From the NCBI RefSeq assembly GCF_037126465.1, contig NC_088210.1, positions 20,423,511 through 20,487,510 of the forward strand: a DNA stretch of 64,000 bases, read 5' to 3'. Positions 43,035-53,375 of the stretch are shown here, in pieces. The DNA is from Ornithodoros turicata. Its lineage: Eukaryota > Arthropoda > Arachnida > Ixodida > Argasidae. The translations under genes and the position numbers were made by a program. The notes beneath the pieces are model-generated. The model had not been told where the DNA came from. It saw only the letters and a program-made list of their open reading frames with translations, and ran no database searches. The number at the start of each line of letters is the position of its first letter. Position 1 is the stretch's first letter.

Positions 43035-43800
43035 CAGTCAACCCTCGATATGAACACCCTCGGTTCCCCGAAAAATCGTTCATAAATCGAGGGATTCATA
43101 AATCGAAAATACAGTTAACTGAGTACTACCGAGCAAATGCAACAGTATTTCCGACATGGGATTGTGTTTATAATGCCATATATTGTGTTATTTTGCTTTT
43201 GACCATGCCTTCTGCTGTATCAATCTCACAAAGAACAGACGTTAGCGCATTCACACTCTGTTTATTATGCAATACTAAATTGTTAAATTTTGCTTTGGAC
43301 CATGCCTTCCACTGGGTCAATCTTGGAAATGAGAGATGTCACAACATTCGCACGGGACTGGTCTCGGATTTCGTACGGGATTTTTAACCTCCGTTTATTA
43401 ATCTCCGTGTGACAGCGACCACCTTATTCATCAACTGAGGTCAGGAACACTTGGTCGCACCTTGTGCGACCCCGGAAAACCCGTTTGTTGTTCCGATTTC
43501 GAGGGGTTAAGAACCGAGGGTGGCAATACCTGGAAAACGTTTTGTCCGTTCAGGCGTCATTCATAAGACCACGGAATTATCCCTTTGAAGGTTTCTGTTG
43601 ACCTCGGAACGATCCGTTCATAAATTGAGGGCAAAAACGCTGGGCAACTCCTAGTTGGTTTCCAGAAATTCCGTTCATTATTCGAATATCGAGGTTCATA
43701 AAACGAGAGAAAAATGAATGGAAAAAGTTTGGTTCCCGGTGCTCGTGTTCATAAAACGAGGGAATTCATAAATCGAAGGTTCATAAATCGAGGGTTGACT
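43035..43800. mobile_element. pogo/Tigger-like non-autonomous element in a TA tract
   Basis: The left end CAGTCAACCCTCGATATGAA and the right end TTCATAAATCGAGGGTTGAC are inverted. Sub-terminal copies of TTCATAAATCGAGG recur inside both ends. TA repeats flank both sides (43014-43034 and 43799-43818), so the TA duplication cannot be told from the tract. No transposase frame is seen over its 766 bp. Confidence 0.75.
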
Positions 43801-43884
43801 ATATATATATATATATATTCGAGATGTAACGTGTGGTGTAACGTGTAACGCATGCCTGGTGGTGGATTACATTGCCACAAGAAC

Positions 43885-44046
43885 CGATTTCCAGACGAAT
43901 GCTGGCACAGTTCCCCCTGAAGTCGGCCCAGGACGCATACTAACCCCCCCTGTCCGTCACGCCTTCCTGCTGTCCTCTCTCCATCTGTCCACGTCTGTAC
44001 GCCACTCATAGCCACAGTTGCTTCGCGGCGCTAACACGGGATTAAG
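43885..44046 (+). mobile_element. SINE1 body, headless
   Basis: It starts at CCAGACGAATGCTGGCACAG and runs to GCTTCGCGGCGCTAACACGG. The tRNA-like head is missing. Confidence 0.75.
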
Positions 44047-44630
44047 CACTATGTGGCACGCAAGTACTATGTCGCAGACGACTTCAAAAAATCCCAGAGA
44101 GCTTAGCGCGCCTTTGAACTATGGGAACTTGCTGATAACAAAGGGAGAGGAGGTCTCCAAGTTGTTTCGGTTCCTTCTCTTTCGGCCGATTGTCCACGGG
44201 GAGTCAAGGTCAGGGAAAACGAAACGTGAAGAACAGTTCGTTCAAGTAATCTCCCAGGATGCAACGCGCACACAAGGAGTACTGCGATTTTCTGAAATCC
44301 TCTATTGCTTGATGGCTGATTTTTTGAAGTCGAAACGGCTATTGAAGTGATAGCTTTTACAGGGAAACCCACTTTGTTCCCCCTCCCCATTTTTTTCTTT
44401 ATCACAGCACCATCACCCACCTTGTACGTACGTTCGTACCTTTATAGGACCACGTGACACCATGCGATAGCCAGACTGTGTTTGCGGCACGCTGAAATTG
44501 TACAACCAGCACAGTAACAATGCAAAAAAGAATTAAGCGATCTCTCAAAACATTGATTGGGTTTCAATTGCCTCGTTCCAAAAAGAGTTCCGCCAAATAT
44601 TTACCACCAATGAACTCCTCTCCTGTTGCC
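44047..44630. other. No supported gene; one ZNF143-like site
   Basis: A 110-codon + frame at 44018-44350 begins inside the SINE and is not recognised. TCCCAGGATGCAACGCG lies at 44252-44268. Confidence 0.3.
44252..44268 (+). promoter_or_regulatory. ZNF143/Staf-like site
   Basis: TCCCAGGATGCAACGCG fits the known core CCCA-N-AATGCA-NN-GCG with one change. Such sites mark housekeeping and small-RNA promoters in animals. No transcript start is evident nearby. Confidence 0.3.
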
Positions 44631-44631
44631 C

Positions 44632-44730
44632 CATTCCCCGAACGCCCCCACTCCTTCCTGCTGTCCTCTCTCCATCTGTCCACGTCTGTGTGCCGCTCAT
44701 ATCCACAGTTGCGCTGACATGGAATTTTAA
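44632..44730 (+). mobile_element. SINE1 3' fragment
   Basis: CCCACTCCTTCCTGCTGTCC to CCACAGTTGCGCTGACATGG. The 5' two thirds are missing, and the TCGCGG part of the conserved 3' motif is deleted. Confidence 0.7.
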
Positions 44731-44989
44731 ATGTATCTAATAACTATATAATAGTAAATATATGATATAATAAAAAATAATAAGCAACTCTGTAAATGGA
44801 TAACACTTGTTACTCCTCTTTATCACCTTAACTTTACATCCAGTAAGTGAATGCTGGATGCAGTATTCACCTAAATCGAATTAACAGTATATCGAATTTC
44901 CGAAGCGATTTGCGATTTCTGTTCGAATATTTCCTGACTACTGGCACGCCTCTTTTTTTTTTTTTTTTTTCCTTTTCGCGAATGCGTCG
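44731..44989. other. AT-rich spacer
   Basis: Low-complexity AT sequence and a T run at about 44951-44970. Confidence 0.4.
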
Positions 44990-45366
44990 CGATGTGGCTT
45001 TTACAGCGCAGTGAAGTTGACTCTCCCCAATGCAGTCACTGCGGTGCTGTAGAAGCTCTAGAGCACATTCCTCTCCATTGCCCACACTACCAACCTTCTC
45101 GAACCGTACTCTCCGGATCCCTTAATGAGCTGGACTCTCGCCCCCTCTCTCTCACAAAATTGCTTGGTCCCTGGCCACATCCAGCCCACCAACGCTCTGC
45201 CCTCAAAGCTCTCTTCACCTTTCTGGATACCATAGTACTTCGATCCTGATTGTGAAGGGGGTCATTATTTCATTCCCCGCATCACCACCAGCAATGGGGT
45301 AGAGTATCGCCCCCTGGCGATGAAGCTCCCCATTCATCATCTCGCAGGAAAGTTGTTGTTGTTGTT
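44990..45366 (+). pseudogene. LINE-A ORF2 C-terminus with CCHC finger, 3' UTR and tail
   Basis: The + frame shows CSHCGAVEALEHIPLHC (C-x2-C-x7-H-x4-C), then LNELDSRPLSLTKLLGPW and LKALFTFLDTIVLRS to a stop at 45247-45249. The UTR reads CAATGGGGTAGAGTATCGCC, GGCGATGAAGCTCCCC and CATTCATCATC, and ends in (GTT)n. This copy ties the coding end to the LINE-A tails seen elsewhere. It is 5'-truncated at a T run near 44970. Confidence 0.8.
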
Positions 45367-45954
45367 CTTTTTTCTTTTTTAATTTCGCTGGCATCCTACC
45401 TCAAAACTGTCCGGATGGAAGACAATAGTAAGCACCAAGACGCTCAAAGTGCGGACGTGTTCTTTAATCCGAGGAAGAAGCTCCTCTTGTCCGGCATTCT
45501 CACCCAAAGTGCCATCGCGTCCATTGTTTCCAGGCATTATTGCAACCGAGCGGAAAGCAGCAGCCCACCTTGCGGCAGTGAATAGCAGAGGGCACTCCGA
45601 AAGAGAAGACGGCCAATTCTTTCCTTACATTTATTCTTCAGCTTGTTGCTCCAAAGAGGACACTTCAACTTGAGTGGAAATGTTCTGTGTGCCGTTACTC
45701 CCGTCTTAAACCAGTGGGGCGTGTTGGAACGCTGGCCATTCTATATAGTGATTAGCAATCAGAAAGCTGCTTTCGCTGGATGGGTCGTGGCAGCAACTTG
45801 TGCAGCTCAAAGCTCTTTCTTCCGTTCATGTTTTGAGAGAGCATACGGGAAAGGACAAAGTTTTCGTTGTCTTAACTGCATATCCTAAATGACCTGTTGT
45901 ATTACGCGCGGTGTAGTTGTGGCTTTACGTACAATCATGAGCGACGTGGATGGA
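45367..45954. other. No supported gene
   Basis: Nothing recognised. Confidence 0.35.
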
Positions 45955-46128
45955 TGGATTTTTGCTCACACGACTGCACCGAAATGTCTGCGCACGGCAC
46001 TTCGTATTTGGCGCCCCTCGTGGAACACGGTGTGCCCAAGCAACTTGTACCCTGCCACCAAGTTGCTGGCGTGCTCGGCCGGGATCGAACCCGCGACCTT
46101 GGGATCAGTAGGCGGGCACGCTACCTTC
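45955..46128 (-). mobile_element. SINE3, tRNA-headed
   Basis: The reverse complement starts GGTAGCGTGCCCGCCTACTG and has CGGGTTCGATCCCGGCCGAG (B box). The body then matches 53226-53375 (TTGTACCCTGCCACCAAGTT against CTGTACCGTCCCGCTAAGTT). This head is distinct from SINE1. Confidence 0.6.
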
Positions 46129-46210
46129 CTTTCTTTCACTTTTTCTTTCTCTACTGCACAGAATGCTTACGAAAGCAGACACACGCGATGTGTGAACGGA
46201 TGTTTTTTTT

Positions 46211-46488
46211 TTAATTCCGTGTTCACGCCGCGAAGCAACTGCGGCTATAGGCGGTGTACAGATGTGGACCGATGGAGAGAGGACAGAAGAAAGGATGGGT
46301 TAGTATGCGTCCTGGGCCGACTTTAGGGCGAACTGTGCCGACATTCGTCTCGAAAGTATTAGGAAAACCCAGGGAAAACCCTCAGACAGCACAGCCAGTG
46401 ATAGGATTCGAACCCACTAACTCCCAGTCTTCAGGACGACCTTGGCTACCATCAACGAGCGGGACTCCGTAACCCGCTCGGCCATACC
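46211..46488 (-). mobile_element. SINE1 copy, full length
   Basis: The reverse complement starts near GGTATGGCCGAGCGGGTTAC (A box) and has GGGTTCGAATCC (B box), then the body and an A-rich tail. The head is nearly identical to that at 31691. Confidence 0.85.
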
Positions 46489-46694
46489 GTTGGTGCGTGA
46501 ACACATGTACAAAATATACGTACCGAGGTCGGTGCACATTAAGTGTGAGGTGGCGGTTCTCAAAAAAAAAGGGGGGAACTTGTAGATGTTGACAACAAGA
46601 ACAGTAGGCCAAAGATATTCGGGCACTTGGGAGCGGCGCGTGATTGAGAGCGTCGTCGATGAGCAGGGCACATGGGCGTCGATGAGCAGGGCAT
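46489..46694. other. Spacer with a short duplicate
   Basis: GCGTCGATGAGCAGGGCA is present twice in near copy at about 46655-46694. Confidence 0.45.
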
Positions 46695-46815
46695 GAGCGG
46701 CACAGTTCCCTGTGAAGTCAGCCCAGGACGCACGGTCCCCCACTATACTGTAGTCGTGACGTTGCACGCCTGAGCGTGGTCGACTACGGCAAGCAGTTCC
46801 TTAGGGTGTTGTCAT
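46695..46815 (+). mobile_element. SINE2 fragment
   Basis: GCGGCACAGTTCCCTGTGAA, GCCCAGGACGCAC, TAGTCGTGACGTTGC and GACTACGGCAAGC match the insert at 5078-5198. It shares its first 35 bp with the SINE1 body. Confidence 0.6.
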
Positions 46816-47201
46816 ATAGTCATTTGGTTGGTAGTCACGTTGCCATGGGTGTTGTTGTCACTTGTTGTGGTGTTCTAACCCTTTTCTTTTTATTTTATTT
46901 TATTTGATTTATTTTCCTTTTTCTATGTTTAGCCGTTTCGGGAATGTTTAGCGTCTTGTGTAAACTAACAGAATAATACGTAGTAGAAGCGAGTGGAATA
47001 TCAGTTTGGATAGCATCCCTGTGCAAACCTTTCTAAAGAGCAAACATCAATTTTCCGTCCCCTTCCTTCGATTTCCTTTTCGCGGCTGCCTCGCATATCT
47101 TACATTTTGACGACGTCGCCAACGCGTTAATGAATTCGAACCTCGAAGAAACTTTCCACGCATCCGATAAACGTTCAGTTCGTCTTTTTTTACTTCCTCA
47201 C
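46816..47201. other. No supported gene
   Basis: T-rich and A-rich stretches at 46880-46930. Nothing recognised. Confidence 0.35.
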
Positions 47202-47303
47202 CATCTTCTTCTTTCTTCCTTTCTTTAACGCGTGTTGCTCCGTGAGCAGTCAAACTCCCATTAGCTGTCGACAGCCACCTTCCTTCGAACTCCATTGGAA
47301 AAG
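47202..47303 (-). CDS. Candidate internal exon, arthropod extracellular-type domain
   Basis: Between an acceptor ending CCCGGGCAG and a donor GTGAGG on the - strand, the frame reads FPMEFEGRWLSTANGSLTAH and then GATRVKERKKEEDG. If the preceding exon supplied the first base of a Ser codon after Cys, the start would be C-S-F-P-x3-x-G-x-W. That pattern opens the repeated domains of large uncharacterised arthropod extracellular proteins (DUF7042-7045 group, recalled from memory). The polypyrimidine stretch is weak and the Lys/Glu-rich end is atypical, so chance is a serious alternative. Confidence 0.25.
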
Positions 47304-48419
47304 CTGCCCGGGATCGTCGAGCACATTTGCATTTTGTGCAAGGAGACTGTATGGTTCGTTTGTAGAGACTTTGAGTACGGCTTAGAGCGAGTGCAGCGAA
47401 GTGCGAGGAACTAATAGCGAATCCATGTAATAGATGTGTTACCTGTGCTTGCCGTCTGCAAATAATCCGTCTCAATAACTCTCGCTGTCGTTATGGGTCG
47501 TGCGCAAATACACCGTATGCGATTTTCTGCTTGCAATTGGACTTAGAGGTGTGCGCTAAAGTGTAAAAAGTTCCGCTCGTGGGATAAACGATATCGCTAC
47601 CTTGATAGCAACACAAAAGAACCAGGATTCACCCGTCGTATGGTTCGGGACTTATGTCCGAAAGAAACCTCAATTGGACTCCCCATGGCTTTCATGGCTC
47701 TCCAGACCACGGTGAACTAGGAGAGCACAGCGGAACGACAGCCTCGCCGCGTCGACAGCCAGCTGCGGCGCTGCAATCGACGTCTATGGGGACGCCATAG
47801 AGTTAGTAAGCAGGAAGCGCAGCATAAGAACACAGTTATTATTACAGTTATAACTAATGGTTCCCAACAGAATAGAAGAGAACAAAAATCTCAATTCGCA
47901 AAATTGTTTAGACGCAGACGACAGGCTTTGCAAAGCATATGCCCGCGACGGGACCGCACACTGTAGTTGGGGTAGTTGGCGATCGCAGCGCCGCCGCAAC
48001 TTCCGCCACTTGCTCTAACAGCCGTCCGATCGCTGCACTATGCCTCTTCTAGTTCACAGTACCCAGACTCGGGGAAATGTTGCCAACAACTAGCTTACAG
48101 CAGCTTGCTTGCATCCCCCCCCCCCCTCTGCAAATTATCGCACTTTAGTGTCCGCTATCAGTGAGTGTGCGTTGCCCAAGCTGTGGAGAAGGAGGAAAAC
48201 ACAAACTCCCATTTTCAATACATCAGACAGAATGATACATTGGCGATATCATTCGGAATGAAAGTGAGCAGGGGGCGTGTGGTGAACCTATGTTTTTTTA
48301 ATGTGTACCATTTCTTTTCTCACCTTTTCACTTGCACCTTTGGTCACTCTTTATCGTTTGACACGATGTCTTTAATCTCTCAAAGCAGGTTACGAGGAAA
48401 CAAAAAATAGAAATAGAAA
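47304..48419. other. No supported gene
   Basis: A C run lies at about 48114-48126. Nothing else recognised. Confidence 0.3.
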
Positions 48420-49944
48420 TAAAAAAAATGTTGCGTTCAATCAGGCCTTGTATTGGCGGTGGACCAACGTTGGTACTCTCATTAAAAGTCGTTTCGTGGT
48501 CGTAAAAGTTTATATTGGGTTCCGTGACGCCGTTCTCGGCGGGAAAATTTATTGCTGCTACTAATGCTCAGTAAATTGCGTTTGGGAAGACTTCCATGCA
48601 AACAGCCCTCGTGTAATGGAACCGCTACAAGGACAGAAACGGCGCGACCGCTATTACCACCTTCTCTTTACTGTACTGTTCACTGTACGTTTTACTGCGT
48701 ATAGGATCACGCATTTTTCAGGTTATTAGCTATATACTTGCTTTTAAAATCGCCCTGTCGCCCTTCAGGTGTCGTAGCGACGGCAGTTTTACGCCGATAA
48801 TTTAGCACGATAATTTCGATTCCGATAATCTCGCGCGATATAAGTTATAACTTCCTCATGGTACACTCTTAAAAATGGGGGGGGGGGGGGTAATGGCAGG
48901 ATCGGCTCGCCGGCTTAAAAAAAAAACGTCACTAAACGCTGTTCAGAGACAGGCACTGAGGACTGCCACCAGCAAAACGAATGCCACTCTCTGGTTTCTG
49001 GCCTGTACCCACTTGTCTCTCGTCGTCATATCATCATCATCTAGTTCCTGTTGCTGTTACCTCCTGTTGGGACTGGATGTGCTGCGCCTTCCTTTTTCTT
49101 ATACGAAATGATGTTTTACCGAATGAATGTTGCGCAGTAATCAACTATACGAACGCTTTTCTTCTTTTCTCTTTTTTTTTTTGCGCCTCCAGAAATTTTT
49201 CTTAAGTAGAAGTAAAGCCGTTGAAAGCAACAGGGCGGCCATCCGCTGTCATAAAATCAAGATTGAATAACACTTCAGCGGGTTCACACATGCGTTTCAA
49301 AATGCGGCGCCGCCTCAGCGTTCCCGGCGCATGGTTGAGCCGCAACGAACGTGATTCCCACAAAACTCGTGATCGATCTTGGCGATTGATATGTTGCTTC
49401 GCATAACGGGGTCACGTGCGGCTTACGTGCTGCACATACACAGAAACGCACGTGTGAATCTGTCTTTGACGGACACTCTTGACGTAGTAGACCTGAGTCG
49501 TGCGTTGTCTCTCATGCTCTTGTGTCGCGCTGCCAGGGCGCTGGCAGACCATAGCCAACGACACCTAGGTGCAAAAAACTTGCTTCATACCTCCTCTCAC
49601 TTCGTCGTCATATCGGCTGGGATGTAGTTTGCTTCGGCCAATCGCCGTAGACGATGTCAAAAGCTGGCTTTCTGTGGCAACCAATGGCTGCCCGTGCTGC
49701 TGATGGCGGCTCGTCTCCATGGTTACGGCCGCAAAAAGCAGACGAGTCGTGATTGGCGGACTCTAGATAACTACGTCACGTCATCTAAGCAATCAGATTT
49801 TGCTTCCCTAGGTGGCTTGCCACAACACGAGAATGCACACTCGAGCCTGTAAATCGAAATCTTTTTTGTGGAACATTACCCCATTCCACACCCTTGAGTG
49901 GGAATATATATAAAGAAAATTTATTACATCGACCTATAATGGTA
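48420..49944. other. No supported gene; possible upstream promoter zone
   Basis: A G run lies at about 48877-48890. The 49200-49780 part is GC-richer and has CCAAT motifs (GGCCAATCG near 49638 and AACCAATGG near 49680). It could include the promoter or a non-coding first exon of the gene with the exon at 50459, but no start site is defined. Confidence 0.25.
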
Positions 49945-50187
49945 TGTACAGCTCCCGTCAATCTTAATAATAACACTGGAAAAAATATGGTCTCGTTCCC
50001 GAGCGCGATTACAGCAACCCTTGGGGCCAGCAGGAAATCTTAATTGAGCAAAAATATTCTGTTAGTTTAACGCGAGGATCTTGTTAACATAACATTCCCC
50101 TTGTTCCCCCAGGGTGGCTGTTATCGCACTTGGAAATGAGACAAAATTTTTGCCAGTGTTATTATTAAGGTTGACGGGAGCTGTACA
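49945..50187. repeat. 243-bp foldback element
   Basis: Both ends are TGTACAGCTCCCGTCAA-type, inverted. Arms of about 84 bp (49945-50027 and 50105-50187) are roughly 85-88 percent identical by hand alignment, with the outer 33 bp nearly exact. It ends 271 bp before the exon at 50459. No clear target duplication is visible. Confidence 0.8.
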
Positions 50188-50308
50188 GTGAAACCAGTGA
50201 ATAACACTGTTACAACGAAACAGTGAAGAACAGTGAGTGGGACTGACTCTTTTTTTTTTTTTGACAATGTGCTTTGACATAATTTCGAAACTGTAGAATT
50301 GTCATGAT

Positions 50309-50356
50309 CAACAACAACAACAACATAGATGAATGGATGATGATGATGATGTCATG
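50309..50356 (-). mobile_element. LINE-A-type tail or CAA/GAT microsatellite
   Basis: (CAA)n followed by ATAGATGAATGGATGATGAT is the reverse complement of a LINE-A tail. GTCATGATCAA occurs on both sides (about 50300 and 50352), which could be the target duplication. Confidence 0.45.
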
Positions 50357-50458
50357 ATCAAGATACGCGCAACAAACGCAAAAATAGTGTAATCTCTGTC
50401 GGAATAGAGAGAAGAAAAAGTTTTCTAAGTGCAATTCTTCTTGTTTCTTTTATTGCAG

Positions 50459-50594
50459 CTTTGAAGGTTGCAAAGGACAACAGATGGCCCCCGTGATGAC
50501 TTCCGTGGTTGCCCTCCTAGCTCTGCTCTTAGTGCTGGACTGCAGTTTCGCGAAGGCGCTCAGCGGGGACGCGTTACGCTCTTCGGACGTGGAG
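50459..50594 (+). CDS. Signal-peptide exon of a secreted precursor
   Basis: A strong acceptor (TTCTTCTTGTTTCTTTTATTGCAG) and a strong donor (GAG|GTAAGG) frame a 136-nt exon. ATG at 50484 opens 37 codons and the exon ends in phase 0. Residues 1-25 form a classic signal peptide: short start MAPVMTS, hydrophobic core VVALLALLLVL (8-18), then DCSFAKA with an A-x-A-type cleavage site before LSGDALRSSDVE. The 25 nt before the ATG are 5' UTR, so an upstream non-coding exon exists. Short exons of this design are common for neuropeptide, hormone and salivary precursors, but the mature part lies in exons I could not find. GC-rich third positions contrast with the AT-rich flanks. Confidence 0.72.
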
Positions 50595-50769
50595 GTAAGG
50601 TCATACCCAGTGTGTGACGTAACGTGAACCGGGCCACCACCAGTGCCACTACGGATTTACGATATTTATCTTCTTTTTATTTATTTATTTATTTGTTTAT
50701 TGAATTTTAAATCAATCGCGCTCGAAGTCTCGGTACGCAAAATATCGTCAGTGAATGATATGCTTGCAC
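50595..50769. other. Intron sequence after the exon
   Basis: (TTTA)n lies at about 50675-50701. No further exon is recognised close by. Confidence 0.4.
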
Positions 50770-50915
50770 GAATTTTCGAAAGATCGCATAAACATTCATA
50801 GTTTCAGTTTCTCAAGGAGTAGACGGCGGCGTCAACGGACGCCTTGGCGTCCGTCTCCCAGAAACAGCACGCATGGAGACGCTCTCCGCTCTCCGTCCCA
50901 CGTTTGAAGTGTGCC
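50770..50915. repeat. Dispersed repeat, partner at 59298-59425
   Basis: Shared blocks are TTCATAGTTTC, GGCGTC, CTTGGCGTCCGTCTCC (CCTGGCGTCTGTCTCC in the partner), CTCCGCTC and CACGTTTGAAG. Identity is about two thirds. No ends or family were identified. Confidence 0.5.
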
Positions 50916-51660
50916 AGCAGCTGTAGTGCAGAGGATAGAAATTGGCATCGGAGAATCATTGTTGCCAGACGCGTTGGCAAATTGCGCGTCGTGTGACGTC
51001 ATCATAGCCATCAAATCTAGAAATTTTGAAAATTGAGAAACCATAATTTAGGAGAGTGCAGTGTGACAGACGTGGATTGCTGTGCCGATGCACGCATAAT
51101 TGTAAATATAAAAGTGCGATGCTCGCACTTTTTTTTTTCAACTTGTCCTTCTTCCTTTTTTTCCCAATCACTTCATTATTAACGGGACAATAAAGTGCAC
51201 AAACATCTTGTCGTTGAATCAAACATTCCGTTGCCTTGACAACGATACAGTACGAACGCGATTTGTCGTTAGTTTGCGTCGTTAGTGATAACGCTATCAT
51301 TCTATGCAATGGTTTATCCTTCAGCGTACCGTGCGGTGAAGTCCTTTTTTAAGAGGCTCCACGTTCGAGGAATCACAAGCTGCACACTATTTCTTTTCAG
51401 TGCAATCCAAACCGTAAGTGTATAGCCCTCTAGGTGATGCGCACCCTCCCGTTCAAACATTTATTGCCCCTGCACATTCTAAGAAGAAAGAGGAAGTAAA
51501 ATGGGGAGTCATTGGAATTTCTAGTCCCCTAGACTACAATTACTTCCTATTTTAGTCCCCTAACACCGAAATTTACTTCCCTAGGACCGCAAATAATCAC
51601 TAAACTTCGCAAATGGTCTCCTGAATGCGACAGTCTACGTAAATATGTACGAAGGGAAGT
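50916..51660. other. No supported gene
   Basis: A CRE octamer lies at 50994-51001. Nothing else recognised. Confidence 0.35.
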
Positions 51661-51726
51661 GCCGCCGATATTTCGAACAGAGACTGTTCCGAAAGAAGAA
51701 CAGTCTCTGTTCGAAATATCGGCGGC
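51661..51726. repeat. Head-to-head pair of hammerhead-like units
   Basis: Perfect 29-bp inverted arms (51661-51689 and 51698-51726) are separated by CGAAAGAA. Each arm contains its own small hairpin GAACAG/CTGTTC with a 3-nt loop and the GAAATATCGGCGGC part of the unit at 14328. The right arm also has GAAAGAAGAACAG, close to the CUGANGA-side sequence. Confidence 0.85.
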
Positions 51727-51927
51727 TCTCTCGCTGGATTTACTGGATACCGGTTCGCTGGATTTTCTACACGTCTAAGTTTTCGTGAACTTGATGGAAT
51801 AAGGCTATATAACTTAGTTAACTTAGCAATTTTCCACCCACGCTGAGGAAAAAAAATAGTTAGAGGTTGTTTCTCGCGAAATCGTGCTCTATCTGCATGT
51901 CGCAAGATTTTATATCACTCGACATTT
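51727..51927. other. Spacer
   Basis: No feature recognised. Confidence 0.35.
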
Positions 51928-52170
51928 ATATATTTCATAGTACCCCAAAGGTCCGAATGGACATTACATGAGGATGGGAATACAGTGGTATAATTAAGAA
52001 AGGAAAGTTTGCTCTATACAGTTTTATACAATACTAAAGTGTGACAGAGCAGGGTACGCAGTGTTACAATAAACAATACAAAAATATGAATGCGTACAGA
52101 GAAAAGTATAAACACAATAAAACGACAACACTATATACATATTACAGTTTTATTAGCTTGTCCATAAACA
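51928..52170 (-). mobile_element. Retroelement 3' end fragment
   Basis: CATAGTACCCCAAAGGTCCG and GGACATTACATGAGG, next to an AT-rich end, resemble 40853-40935. The downstream A-rich, stop-rich sequence to about 52150 may belong to it. Confidence 0.4.
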
Positions 52171-53225
52171 GCGCGATGGCCTTCTAATAGCCTCTTCTAA
52201 TGGCCTTCATATATCGGACATATCACGGTTGACGGTTGAATTCAAAGTATTTTTATTCATGCACAATTATGTACCTGGAACGGAGCGTGAAATGCAGTCC
52301 CCACTCTCTGACATTCTATTTACTCCCTAAAGGGACTAATTTTTGTGGCAATTTTTTTTTGTTTAGGACTAAAACTACTCCTCTTTTTCCTTAGAGTTGT
52401 TGCTGTCCTGCTGTTTCACCATTCAATGTGATGAGGCGCATATCTGACCGTATAGAAATAGGCATTCCGTCCCGGACGTAAGTAAGGGGATACTCGCAGC
52501 ATCGCCAATTATCTCGGCTTCCCTGAATACATCTCAATGGGAGTACCTGTCTACATGGTAAGGGCTGTCCCTCGGCAACGACCAGCTGTACGGAAACTCG
52601 ATCCCCCCCCCCCCCCGATTACTTTTAGACGAAGATTGGGTCTCGTTATTTTCACCTCGTCTCCTTTCTTGTTGCCTCTTTCTTTTCTCTCTTTTATTGG
52701 CGGCCGCTCCCAGATTGGGCAGAATTAAACCCTGTAGCAAGAGACGTTTACTGTGATATAGAGACAACTGCGGCAAGTAGCAACAGAGTTACACAAGACA
52801 AAAGGAATGTGTCACTATGAACCGGATACAGCTTTTGTTTGTTTGTTTGTTTGTTTGTTTACAAGAAATACTGCTGGGACATCCGCGCTAGAGCGGGAAC
52901 TTTTTGGACAGCTTTTAAGGGACTGTGATCCCAGAACGAATACGTCAGAATCGCTCATCAAACAACACACTAGTCAAAACGGCATAACAAAACAATTCAA
53001 TTCATAAAGTCTAGGCTCTAGCTATACTTTCATGCCTTTTCGTTCATTAATCTGCGTTGCCTTCCGCATCAACGCTATTAACCTCATTGGAGCAACCCTA
53101 ACTACATGCTGCTTATCGATATGACGACCTGGAAAATTTAATGACGGACTTTGAATGTTGCACCGCTAGGCAACTGTGATCATGAGTGACGTCACGTACT
53201 GGTAGGTGCGTGACGTAGTTTTGGT
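52171..53225. other. No supported gene; (GTTT)n and poly-C
   Basis: A C run of about 15 lies at 52603-52617 and (GTTT)n at 52837-52861. A CRE octamer lies at 53187-53194. Confidence 0.35.
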
Positions 53226-53375
53226 CCATCCGAGGGTTCTTTAACGTGCACTGGAATCTCGGCACACTGCATACCGTATTTGAAATCCCACGTGTCTAAA
53301 CGTCCTGTACCGTCCCGCTAAGTTGTTGGGGTCCTCGGTCAGGTGTAAAGCCGCAAACTTGGGACCACTAAGCCT
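53226..53375 (-). mobile_element. SINE3 copy, diverged
   Basis: GGTTCTTTAACGTGCACTGG on the + strand is the end of the body. The head region near 53340-53380 is the reverse of CTTAGTGGTCCCAAGTTTGC, with the B box decayed. It aligns with 45955-46128. Confidence 0.5.

Noticed and set aside
44018..44350. + frame of 110 codons
   Set aside because: It begins inside a SINE1 body. The rest has no known domain.
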